Source of the DNA: an uncultured Verrucomicrobia subdivision 3 bacterium
GTDB taxonomy: Bacteria > Verrucomicrobiota > Verrucomicrobiia > Limisphaerales > UBA11358
Direction of reading: 5' to 3'
Assembly: GCA_903917705.1 (NCBI GenBank)
Contig: CAIXBQ010000125.1
Location: forward strand, 1-64,000
Length of the DNA stretch: 64,000 nt
Within the stretch, counting starts at the first letter, position 1. Each line of letters starts with the position of its first letter. A model generated the notes under the pieces. It was not told where the DNA came from. It ran no database searches and was given only the letters and a program-made list of their open reading frames with translations. This document shows positions 49,674 to 61,600 of the stretch, piece after piece. The position numbers were made by a program, and so were the translations under genes.

Positions 49674-52631
49674 ATGGAATTATTTGTCCGCCCAATGAAA
49701 CGCCGGAGCTGGTGGCTGAACCTCCCGTCGGTCGCGGTGTCGCTCATGTTGCTGGGCCGCAGCGTGGAGGCCCAGCAGGACACGTTCAATGTCACGGATT
49801 ACGGTGGCACCCTGATCAATTATAATACCCCCATCGACGCGCTTAACTTTGTCAACGATTGGGGTGATATTTTCAGCTACAATAACCCTCTGCTTACGGG
49901 CAATTGGCCCCACGGCCTGCTGTATGATAATTGGAGCGACACCCTCAATTTCTTCAATGCGGGTGAGATGGACTGCGGCACCGGCTTCTGTTTTGACACG
50001 CATAGTGCGTCCGGTTTCCGGCAGGCCGCCGGGTTTTACAACTACGGGGTCATTGCCTGTGGCACCAATCAGGTCGGCGGTAATGTTGGCATTTATGTGA
50101 ATGCCACCAACATCGTGAATTCCGGCACCATCAACATCGGCTTGAACGGTTTGGCTCGTTTGAGCGGTAGTTATTTGGATTTTACCGCCGGCACCTTGGC
50201 GATTCAAAACAATCAGATCAACTACAATGCCAATGTGAACGCCACCGGCGCGACCGGCACGGACACCAATGCCGACTGGATACCCATCAATGCGCTGACC
50301 AAGAACACGGCGGTTTCTTCGGCCCCCCTTTACTTCAACCTCAGCCGTTCAACGCCATATTTTGATCTGCGGCAGACCGGTCCGACCACTTTTGTTGTCC
50401 GGATGATCTTCCTCCAGAACAACAGTTCCAACTCCGTGCCGGCCAACGTTTATTTTGGGAATGATCCTTCGGTTCCTTTCACCGGTGGCGGCCATGTCGA
50501 ATGGCTGGGCGGTTATATCTCCCCCGCTACGGGCCTGCCGGCGACCAATTATCTTTATCTGGATAACGATTATGTCGTGGGGTCCAACACCAACATCCTT
50601 GGCTACGTCAGCCCGGGCGTTCCGAATAATTTTAACATCAGCGAAAACACCACCCCGCTGAATTATGGCACCCCGGTGGTCGCGGGCTTTCCGGATTATT
50701 TCGGGCCCAATACCGGCCCTTTCCTGTCCGGCAACGTGACCAACAACATTTATTCCTACCTCAATGCCCAGTTGATTGCCTCCTCGGTCTCCTTGGCCTC
50801 GGTGGCCAACGGCGCGCTGACCAACCTCCCGGGCCGGGTGGAACTGACGGCGTCGAACGAATTGAATCTTTCGCTTTCCACGATGTCGGGCATGAATTAC
50901 CTCCAGTTGAAAAGCACCAACCAGTTTGATTACGATGGCCAGTCCCTCATCACCGCGCCTTATTCCGATATGTATCTGGGCCGCACCAACGGCAACCTCG
51001 CGATTACCAATCTGATTGTGTCTTCCATTCCGGTGTGGAGCGGCAATGTACAGGCTTGGAGCACCCGCTGGTTTGTTACGGATGGTGGCGGCAACACCAT
51101 TGACTACCGGGCGTTGTTGGTGATGGATGCGGTCAATCCGGTCTCCCCCTCCCAGCAGCAGGACGTGGTGCTGTATAGCACCAACAACGTGATCATCAGC
51201 GACACGTTGAATATTTCTCGCACCCTGTCTTTGAACTGCACCAATCTGCTGATCTCCACCAACGGGGCGGGTAACGGCGCGCTTTCGCTGGACGGCGAGT
51301 TGAATTTGAATTCCTCGACCATGGACTGGGCCGCTTCCACGCCGCGCCTGCGTTGCCTGACCAACAATGGTGCCATCCGCACGATGAAATCCACCAAGTT
51401 TGGCAGTTCCGCCCTGCCTTACCTGACCATGGTGAATGCCGGCACCATCAGCACCACGTCCGGTGCGTCGATTGTGGCCGGCGACTTCGAAAACAACAGT
51501 GGATATTTTTCCGTCGGCAGCGGTTCTTTTATCATCCAATCGCTCACCACCACCATGACCAACGGCTTCATCCAGGCCGGTGGCTCGTTCACGAATATCA
51601 GTGGCAGCCTCGTGGTGGCCGGTAACACCATTTTGGCCGGGAATGCGTTCTCGCTCACCGTCACCAATCTCTTGACGGATAACGGCCTGACCAACAGCTT
51701 CTGGTCGCTGGGTGCCAATTATCCCGGCTTTGGTCTGGCTCCGGGGTTGAGCCTGCCGATCAAGCCGGTTGCCGGCGATCTCCTGGGCACCACCATCACC
51801 AATATTGTCGCCAGCGGCACCGCCTTGTCCAACTCGTGGGCCGGTCAGGATCGCGGTTATTCCACCGCCGGCTATGCGAACAACGCCGCCATCGGCCAGT
51901 TGGTCCTGCTCGCGAAAGGCGCGCCGCCGCATACGACGTGGTATTTCACCGGCACCGGCTCCAGCAACGCCATCTATGTGGATTGTCTGCAATTGTTCAA
52001 CTACGCCACCAACCATAATGCCAGCTATGACTTGCTCAACCTGCAGTTCAACACCAATCTGGTCATTTACTATGCGCAGGCCTTGTTTGAGGGCGTTTCG
52101 GTGGCGGAAAAATTGAACCACCGGAATAATGACCACCTTCGCTGGGTGCCCGCTTATGCCGGGACGTTCAGTTCCGTGGCCGTGGTTTATCCGGATGGGA
52201 CGACCAATCTGGTCAACGCGGCTCTGGCCGCCGCCTCGGATATGGATTCGGATCGTGACGGCCGGGCCAACAGCACGGACCCGACGCCGGTGCTCGTGCC
52301 CTCGCAGGTGCAGTTTAACCTGACCTTGACCACCAACCATCCGCCGCTCGTCCGGCTGGCGTGGCCGACCATCCCGTTGGCGGGCAATTTTGTTTATTAC
52401 AAGACCAATTTGCTGTCGCCCGTCTGGTTGCCCTTCACCAATTTCGGCAATTATTACTACGGTCCCGGCACCGCGGTGACGAACTCGGCCCACTCCAATA
52501 ATTTTATTTCGCCCCAGCCCTATAATAACACCATGTGGCCGGCGGATAACTGGGAGACGACGAATGTCTGGCTGTTTGATGTTCTGACGAATGGTCCCCG
52601 TTTTTATCGGGTGATGCTGTTGCCGAACTAA
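49674..52631 (+). CDS. Large secreted beta-rich protein (adhesin- or autotransporter-passenger-like)
   Basis: The 985-residue protein begins with a signal peptide (WWLNLPSVAVSLMLLGRSVEA). The body is Asn/Thr/Gly-rich with many short strands (NIVNSGTINIGLNGLA, VELTASNELNLSLSTM, TVNAGTIS-like patterns such as MVNAGTISTTSG), as in parallel beta-helix passengers of filamentous surface proteins. There is no recognisable autotransporter barrel; the C-terminus instead ends in the same PRFYRVMLLP pattern as the 44793 gene. ATG 49674 is taken because the three following gene starts share an AAGTT-ATG leader; ATG 49695 is an alternative just before MKRRSW. It is 5 nt after the previous stop and 20 nt before the giant gene. 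Confidence 0.6.
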   Translation: MELFVRPMKRRSWWLNLPSVAVSLMLLGRSVEAQQDTFNVTDYGGTLINYNTPIDALNFVNDWGDIFSYNNPLLTGNWPHGLLYDNWSDTLNFFNAGEMDCGTGFCFDTHSASGFRQAAGFYNYGVIACGTNQVGGNVGIYVNATNIVNSGTINIGLNGLARLSGSYLDFTAGTLAIQNNQINYNANVNATGATGTDTNADWIPINALTKNTAVSSAPLYFNLSRSTPYFDLRQTGPTTFVVRMIFLQNNSSNSVPANVYFGNDPSVPFTGGGHVEWLGGYISPATGLPATNYLYLDNDYVVGSNTNILGYVSPGVPNNFNISENTTPLNYGTPVVAGFPDYFGPNTGPFLSGNVTNNIYSYLNAQLIASSVSLASVANGALTNLPGRVELTASNELNLSLSTMSGMNYLQLKSTNQFDYDGQSLITAPYSDMYLGRTNGNLAITNLIVSSIPVWSGNVQAWSTRWFVTDGGGNTIDYRALLVMDAVNPVSPSQQQDVVLYSTNNVIISDTLNISRTLSLNCTNLLISTNGAGNGALSLDGELNLNSSTMDWAASTPRLRCLTNNGAIRTMKSTKFGSSALPYLTMVNAGTISTTSGASIVAGDFENNSGYFSVGSGSFIIQSLTTTMTNGFIQAGGSFTNISGSLVVAGNTILAGNAFSLTVTNLLTDNGLTNSFWSLGANYPGFGLAPGLSLPIKPVAGDLLGTTITNIVASGTALSNSWAGQDRGYSTAGYANNAAIGQLVLLAKGAPPHTTWYFTGTGSSNAIYVDCLQLFNYATNHNASYDLLNLQFNTNLVIYYAQALFEGVSVAEKLNHRNNDHLRWVPAYAGTFSSVAVVYPDGTTNLVNAALAAASDMDSDRDGRANSTDPTPVLVPSQVQFNLTLTTNHPPLVRLAWPTIPLAGNFVYYKTNLLSPVWLPFTNFGNYYYGPGTAVTNSAHSNNFISPQPYNNTMWPADNWETTNVWLFDVLTNGPRFYRVMLLPN

Positions 52632-52651
52632 GGTTGATTTATTGAAGTTGT

Positions 52652-55600
52652 ATGAGATTTTTAAGCGTTGAATGCCGCGCCGCCTTGCGGTCGCCGGCAG
52701 ATTGGAGAAATGTTGTGAATACGATGCAAAATATTATTGCCGGCCCGAGTTTGGCCGGTCGCTCGGTCGTTGCCGGTTGGCTGAAGTTGTCCCTGCTGCT
52801 GGCCTTTGGCCTGGTGGCCGGAGTCGCCGTGGCCCAGCCCGCTAACGACAGTTTTACGAATGCCCTCTTCATTACCGGCTTCACGGGTTCGACCAATGGC
52901 AGCAACGTGGGTGCCACCTTGGAAACCTGCGAGCCGACCTCGGTGAATACCGATGATTTCGGGGTTGAGCCGGTGGACAACTCGGTTTGGTATAAATGGA
53001 CGGCTCCCTCCAGCGGAACGGTTGCCGTGACCACGATTGGCAGCACTTTTGATACCCTACTGGCCGTGTATTCGGACGCCACGAACAACTTGTGCGATCC
53101 CAGCCTGACCTTCATCGGGGCGGATGATGATAATGGCTTTAATGTCGGCGGGGACCCCAATTTTTTTACCAGCCAGTTGAGTTTTACGGCGGTTGCGGGT
53201 ACGACTTACTACTTTTCCGTCAATGCCAGCGTGTTTGGTTTTTACGATACCGGCAATATCGTGCTGAATTGGAATTTGCCTTTGCCGGGGCCCGCTCCGA
53301 CCATCGAATCGGGTACGTTTCAATTTACGGCCGGGGAATATCTGGTCAGTGATACGGATTCCGCGGGACTAAATAATCCTTACGATGGCTACACAGTGAC
53401 GCCTTGGTCCGATCCGCAGGGGACTCTTGGGGCGCGTCTCACCGTGACTCGCATGGGTGGATCAACCGGGCGAGTCATGGTGGATTATACGACTATTGGT
53501 GGCGGGATGACCTACACCAACATGTATATCACCAATTATTTTGGCACGAACATCTCTTTTTCGATGTTGGATACCAATACGGGTTTCACCTTGATCACCA
53601 ATTTCAGCCTGAACACCATCGTCTTTTCAAACTATTATGAATCGATCGCCGGTGGCTATATCACCAACATTGTATATGGTGCCTTGTCTAATTCCACTTT
53701 CCAGACCTACTCGGTTGGGACCAATTTCTCGACCAATTATTTTCCATTGGTGACCGGGCCGTTGGTTCCGGCGCCGACGAATCTGCCTCCTTTGGGAACT
53801 TTGTTCGCCACCCTGACTGATAATCTGACCGGGTTTGGTTCAACCATCTCGACTTTTTTTAGTTTTAGCACGGTCTCTACCAATACGGTTTCGGGGGTGC
53901 TTCCGTCCGATGGTTCAACTGTCACTGACGGCGTTATCCTTTACACCAATTTTGCCGCCTATTGGACCAATACCTTCGTGACCAATATCTACGGCACCAA
54001 TATCGCCGTTTCCTATACTCTGTTGGGTGGTGGGCGTTATTTCACCAATTATTTCTACACCAATATTGTTTCCTCGAGTTATTATTTCACCAACTTCGTC
54101 TACACCAACGGCCTGTTAAGCACCAACTTTACCTTCTCAACCAATCTTGTCAGCGCCATCACTAATTTTGCGTGGTGGAATAGCAACAATGTGGATGCCG
54201 CAGGGCCGGTGGTCAGCACCAGTACGCGGTATATAGAATTCCATCCGGTGCCGACGAACTATCCTCCGATTGGAATCCACGGCATTGGGCCTGGTACCAA
54301 TACCTATCATTATCGCACGGTCACCAACGAGATTATTTATGCGTCGGCCGGTTTCGACACCAACCTGACCGGGACAATTGTTTTTGATGACTATCAGATG
54401 AGCCAGGACATCATTTTGCCTGTCGCAGCGGGGGTTCAAAGTGCCGATGCCCCCTATCTCCCGTTTATATCCTGGGTGGTAAATGTCCAACTTACCAATC
54501 CCCGATTGGCCCCGTTGGAATCATCTCAATTGATTCCGCCGACCGTGGATCCCAACTCTGGTAGCAGCATTGTGAATGCGTTGAGCACCAAATATCCGCC
54601 GGTGGCGTTCAGGCCCATCTGGCAGGCGCAGGCAACGTCCTTTAATTTTGAACATTCTTGTTTTAAGGTGGACAAGGATGTGCTCGGCGGTGTTGCCATT
54701 GTGAGTGTCCTGCGCGCCGGGGGGAACGCCTGCGATAACGTGTCCGTGAGTTATACCGTTGATAATTATCCGAATCCCCCGGCCAATACGTTTGGCGTCC
54801 AAGCCGGTTCCGATTATGCCACTCCCGACAGTGATTTTACCCGGGTGACCGGCACGATGACTTGGGGGGCTTATGATTTTAAACCCAAAACCATCCAGGT
54901 TCCGATTCCGATCCTTAACAATGGCCTTGTGGAGAATAACGAGGATCTTTTGATCCAGTTGTTCAATCCCGTCCTCAATTCAACTTGTGTCAACCCCTCA
55001 TCGGATGATCCGGGGGCGGTCGTGGGGTTGGTCGGTTCGGCTAACTTGACCATCTTGTTTGATGATGCGGTTTGTGGCCAGCAGCCTGCTGGCGCTTTGG
55101 ATCGTTGCTGGAACGCAGAAGGTTCGCCGGTGTCCGTCCCGCCGTTCCTGACTTATCCCGGCACCCAGGGCGGTGTCAGCGGCGGCGCCAACGGTAACGG
55201 CGGCACCGTCTACGCCGTGACTGAGCAGCCCGATGGCCGGGCCATTGTGGCCGGTAGTTTCATCTCCTACGATTCCAATCCTTACAATCGCATCGTTCGC
55301 GTGCTGGACGACGGGTATCCGGATACCACGTTCCTGCAGGCGCCCAATAGCGGGGCCAATGACTATATCACCTCGCTGGCCTTGCAGCCGGATGGGAAGA
55401 TTTTAGTCGGTGGTAAGTTTACCTCCTTCAATGGAAATAATCGCTATCACATTGCTAGGTTGAATGCGGATGGCAGCGTGGATGGCAATTTTATGAACGG
55501 CACCAGCGGCACCGCGTTGGGGGTCCGGGGCACCAATGCGATCGTTCAGTCCATCGCGCTCCAGTCCAACGGGCAGTTGGTGATTGCGGGTCATTTCACC

Positions 55601-58600
55601 TCGGTCAACGGCACCAACTGTAACTCGGTCGCCCGGTTGAATGCGGATGGCACGCTCGACTTGAGTTTCAATCCCGGCATCGGTCCGAATGGCGTGGTGA
55701 ACTCCGTGGTGGTGGACGCCAGTGGCCGGGTCATCATCGGCGGCGAATTTGAATATGTGGGCGGCTTGTTGCGTGGCGGGGTGGCGCGCTTGAACGTGGA
55801 TGGCTCCGTGGACACCGCGTTCGATCCCGGCATCGGTACGTACAATCCCGATACCGGTTATTCTGACCCGGTTTACGCCTTGGCCTTGCAGCCGGACGGG
55901 AAGTTGCTCATGGGCGGCACTATTACTTACTATGAGTTGGCCAACTATAACGGCATTTTGCGCCTCACTACCGATGGTTCAGTGGACACCACGTTCAATC
56001 CCGGCACCGGGCCCCAAAACGGCACCTACAATCCTGTGACCGGTGTGGCCGATACGGTCAGTGCCATTACTCTCCAGCCGGATGGTAAAATACTGATTGG
56101 CGGTGATTTCATTCAATATAATCAGACTCATCGCGTGGGTATCGCCCGGTTGTTCAGTTATGGCAGCTTGGACACCAGCTTCCTGGACACTTATTACAAT
56201 CAGTTCGCCGGCATTCCGAATCATTATTTCAACAATGATGCCGTCGATCCCACCCTTTATCCGCCGATAAATAACCGTAATTTTGTGGACGCCATCGCGC
56301 TGGAACCGGGCACCACCAACGTGATGATTGGCGGCGGATTTCTGCAAGTTGGTGGCGGTGCTACTCGCGAGGATATCCATCCTCGCAGCAATTTGGCCCG
56401 TTTGATTGGTGGAGCCACGCCCGGGCCGGGTAACATACAGTTATCGTATGGCAAATACACGGTGGACAAGAGCGGTGATAGCTTGTTTGTTTCAATCGTG
56501 CGTACCAACGGCAGTTTGGGCCTCGCCTATGCAACGTTTTCGACGATTCTGGGGGCTCCCGGGCCGGGTGTGGCCACCGCGAATGATTTTACGCCGCAGG
56601 GTGCCATTCCGGTCTGGCCGACGCTTTATTCAACCAGTCCAAGTATGTCCTGGTTGCAAAGTCCGGCCTATTACGGGCCAAATTACAATACCTTGCCTCA
56701 ACCGGACCCGAATACGACGGAGTACGTCAAATTGACAATCAATAATAATGCCACCATCAGCGGAAATGTGAACGCCAACTTTGCCATGGCGGATCCGCAG
56801 TCAGCTTTTACTCTCGGTGGCGAAAGAATGCCGCTAGGGGTTGCCTTGGGTTGGCAGGATGCCGCTCTGATGACCATCATCGACGACAACTTCAAGCCGG
56901 GCGTGCTCGGTTTCAGTTCTGCCGCCTATATCGTGAATGAAAATGGCAACAACGCCACCATCACCGTCGTCCGCACCAATTTCACCGGCGGTGTGGTTCA
57001 GGTGAGCTATGCCACGAGCAATGGCACGGGTACCAACGGAATTGATTTCACTAACACCACTGGCACTCTGACTTTCCAGGCGGGCGACAGTACCAAGACC
57101 TTCACCGTTCCGATTAAAAATGGTACCACCACCCAGCCGGACAAGACGGTGATTCTGACGCTGTATACGCCGTCGGGCGGGGCGACCCTCGGCCTGACCA
57201 ATGCCGTGTTGACCATTGTCAATAACAACTCGCGGGTCGGCCATATTGGTTTCGTTGCGGCGGCATACACTGCCAATGAAACGGATGGTAATGCCTTGAT
57301 CGGTATTAGCCGTCTGGGTGGCGGTCAGGGGACTATCAGTGTTACGATGGTCACCGGGGACGGCACCGCCACCAATGGGGTGAACTATGTGGGTACGACC
57401 AACACCCTGACTTGGACCAACACGGATGTGAGTACCAAGCTGGTGTCCATTCCGGTGAAGCGCGACTGGCTTTATACGTCGAATCTCCTGGTCAATCTGC
57501 GGTTGACCAATGGTGTGCTGAACTTGGGGACCAACAACGCGGTGCTGGGCTATGGCGGTACCAACGCGGTGTTGACCATCGTTAATGTGGATTTCCCCGG
57601 CACGGTCGAGTTCGCCGCTAATGCCTATTCGGTGAAGAAATATGGCGGCTCTGCGCTGATCCCGGTGGTCCGCACTGGTGGCCTATCCGGGTCGCTCTCG
57701 GTCGCCTACGCCACGGCGGACGGTTCGGCGTTGGCTGGGGTGAACTATACCGCCACCGGCGGCACCCTGGTGTTTACTAATGGCGAGGCCGCGAAGTATT
57801 TCACGGTGCCGATTAATCCTGCCGCTTCCAACGGGTTGGTGTCTCTGAACCTGTCCTTGAGCAACGCGGTGGTGGTGGGCAATGCCACCCCTTGGAATGC
57901 CCAGGGCAGTCCCAGCAATGCCGTGTTGAACATTATTGACACAACGACGGTGAACGAAATCCCCGGCGGGCCGGATGTCACTTACAGTTCTTTTGCGGGC
58001 TTCAATGGCCCGGTCTATGCCATGACGCTCGCGACTGAAAACCAGTTGTTGGTGGGTGGCGATTTCACCATGGCGGACGGTGTGCGCCGCCAGCGGATTG
58101 CGCGCCTGAACGCCGATGGGTCGCTGGATCCCGCTTTCTCGCTGCCCACCACCACCATGGGTGCGGATGCCACCGTGCGTGCGGTTGCCATCCAGTCGGA
58201 TGACCGCATCCTGGTCGGCGGTTCCTTCGCCAACATGAACAGTGTGGTGATGAAAGGTATTGCCCGCCTGAACTCCGACGGTTCCCTGGACAGTCTGTTT
58301 AATCCCGGCTCCGGTGCGGACAATCCCGTTTATGCCGTGGCTGAAACCTTCTTCAATGGCGACCGGAAAATTCTGGTGGGTGGCAGCTTCTCTCTGCTGA
58401 ACGGCCAGTTGGCGAATGGCGTCGGTCGGTTGAATGACGACGGATCCCCGGATACCACCTTCAATGTCAGTGGTGTGGGGGCCAATGCCACCGTCTATGC
58501 CATGGCGGTGCAAACCGATGGTAAGGTGCTCATCGGCGGCGACTTTACGTCCGTGAATGGGGTCAATGCGAATCACCTCGCCCGGCTGAACCCGGATGGT

Positions 58601-61600
58601 TCCGTGGACCTCAGCTTTACCAACGCTACGGCCAATGATTCGGTCCGCGCCATCGCCCTCCAATTGGACGGCCGGATTCTGGTCGGCGGTCTGTTCACGA
58701 GCCTTGATGGCCATACCAACTTCAACCATGTTGCGCGGTTGAATAGTGCGGATGGTTCGGCGGACAACAGCTTTGTCCCCGGCTTGGGGGCGAATGACGC
58801 CGTGTTCAGCATCGCCTTGCAGACGGACGGTCGTGTTGTTCTGGGCGGGTCGTTCACCCGTTGCAGCGGCGTCACCCGTAACCGTATCACGCGCCTCAAT
58901 CCCGACGGCACGGTGGATCCCACCATCAACTTCGGCGTGGGGGCGGATAGCTTTGTGGCGGCGGTGGTGGTGCAGGAAGACTTGGTTTCCGGCTATCCCA
59001 CGAACGTGCCCGATGAAAAAATCATCATTGGCGGCGGGTTCCTCAACTACGGCGGGTTGCCGCATCCGTATCTGGCCCGGATCTACGGTGGCTCGATTGG
59101 TGGTGTCGGAGCCTTTGAGTTCTCCGCGCCCACCTATTCGGTGAATGAAACCGGTACCAACGTCATCATCACGGTGAACCGCACCGGCGGCACCAGTGGC
59201 ACCAATGCCAATGGTTCGGGCCACATTTTTGTGCCCGTCGCCACCAGCGACGGCACCGCGCAGGCGAATACCGACCACGGCGCGGTCACCAATTATTTCG
59301 CCGTCATGACCAACTTGGATTTTGCGATGGGCGAAGTGCAGCAGACCATCACCATTTCCGTCTTGGACGATCATGTCATCACCCCGGATTTGACGGTGAA
59401 TCTCGCGGTGAATCCGGTGGCGCCGGCCGAATATGGTGACCAGCCTACGGCGGTGCTCACGATTGCCAATACGGACAACTCCATCAGTTTCTCGTCTGCC
59501 GCCTATCAGGCCAACAAATATACGGGCAGCGTTCCGGATGGCTATGCGCCCATCTATGTCAACCGTAATGGCGCCACTTATGGTGCTGCCACCGTGGTCT
59601 TCAACACCACCACCAATGGCAACGCCACGCCGGGCTTGGACTATTTGCCGATGACCAATATCCTGGTCACCTTTGCGCCGGGCGTCACCGTTCAGACGGT
59701 GTTGATACCCGTCCTCAACGGGGTGTCAGACGGGGATCGCACCGTTACTCTTCAGTTGACCAATGTCATCGGGTCCCTGTTGTCTAATCCGTCAAATGCC
59801 GTGCTGACCATTTTGGATCGGACGCTGGCCAAGGGTTCCTTCGTGTTTTCTCAGACCAACTATGTGGTCAGCGAGGGCGGCGGTTCGGGCTATACCAATG
59901 CCTACATCACGGTGTTGCGCACCAACGGTGCCTCCGGCATCGTTTCGGTCGGCTACAGCACCGCGGATGACACGGCCGTGGCCGGGGCTAAATATGTCAA
60001 CACCACCGGGGTCCTGAACTTTGGCGATGGCGAGTTGAGCAAGACCTTTGCCGTGCCGGTGCTCAATACGGCCTCCATTGAGGTGACCGAGGATTTCTTT
60101 GTCGGGTTGTCCAATCCGACCGGCGGTGCCACCTTGGGCAGTCCTGCCATCACCACGGTGACGATTTTGAACACGAACATTGGCATCGTCTTCGCCTCGG
60201 CCACCAATACGTTCATTGAGACGCTGCCGTTCGCCACCATCAATGTCCTGCGCTATAACAACACCCAGGGCACGACCACCGTCAACTACTTCACCACGAA
60301 CGGTACGGCTTTTGCCGGCACCAACTATGTCGCCAGCAGCGGCACGCTGACCTTTAATGATGGCGCCGCGCAGGCCGCCATTCTGGTTCCGCTGATTTAT
60401 GACACCCAGGTGACCGGCGATGTGCAGTTTAAAGTGGGTCTATCCAGCCCCAGTCCCGGCGTCCAGATCGGCACGCCCGGGGTGAGTACCGTGATCCTGC
60501 AGGATGCCGACAACGGCTTGAGTTTCACGAATGCCAATGTCAGTGTGTTCAAGAATGCCGGCAATCTGCTCGTGACGGTGATGTGCTCCAACACGAATAT
60601 CGAGCCGGTTTCCGTCAGCTATGCCACCGCCGACGGCACGGCTGCCAACCACGCCACCGCCGGGGCGGATTACACCGCGACCAGCGGCACGCTGACCTTC
60701 AGCAACGGCGTGGCCACCCAGACGTTTAATGTGCCGATTATCAACAACGGCGCCGTCACGGGCGACCATGTCTTTATCATCAGCTTGTCCAATCCGACCG
60801 GCGCCGGTCGCCTCGTTTCGCCGAGTCAGCAGACGGTCACCATCGTGGACAGCAATTCCGGTCTGCGGTTCTCTAGCGCCAACTTCACCGTTGGCAAATC
60901 GGGCGGTTCGGCGGTCATCACCGTTTATCGCAGCGACAATACGAACGTCACCACCACGGTCGATTTCGTTGCGACCAACGGCACGGCGGTCAACGGCCTG
61001 AATTTTATCGCCACCAACGGGACGCTGATCTTCTCCAACGGCGTCACGGTCCAGACCTTCAGTGTGCCGGTCATCGCCACCACCACGGTGCAGCCCGATT
61101 TGACCGTGTTGTTGGCCTTGTCCAACCCCACCAACGGCATCCTGCTTTCTCCGTCGTCGGCCCGGCTGACCATTCACGACAACACCGGTAGCTATGTCAT
61201 TCCCGCCGGTTCTCAATTGGTGTCTGAAACCGGTGCCGGGGTGCCCAACGGCATCATTAATTCCAACGAGACCGTCACCGTCCTGTTTGGCCTGCGCGAC
61301 GCCGGCGGCACCAATGTCAATAATCTGATTGCGACTCTGTTGGCCACCAACGGCGTGACGCCGGTGGGTTACACGACCACGAATTACGGGCCGCTGGTGT
61401 ATGCCGGCCACTCGGTTTCGCGCCCGTACTCTTTTACTGCCCATGGCACCAACCACCAGCAGATCGCCGCCACCTTCAAGCTGTTCGCCGACAGCACCAA
61501 CAACGGCATCGGCACGGCGGTCTTTGGTTACACGATTGGCAGTTGGACCTCCATTTACTCCAACAACGCCACGATCATCATCAATGACACCAATGTTGCC

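Noticed and set aside
49680-52493. Long minus-strand frames opposite the giant secreted genes
   Set aside because: Ile/Gly/Arg/His-rich translations of the reverse strand of Thr/Asn/Gly-rich repeats; no starts, motifs or operon context.
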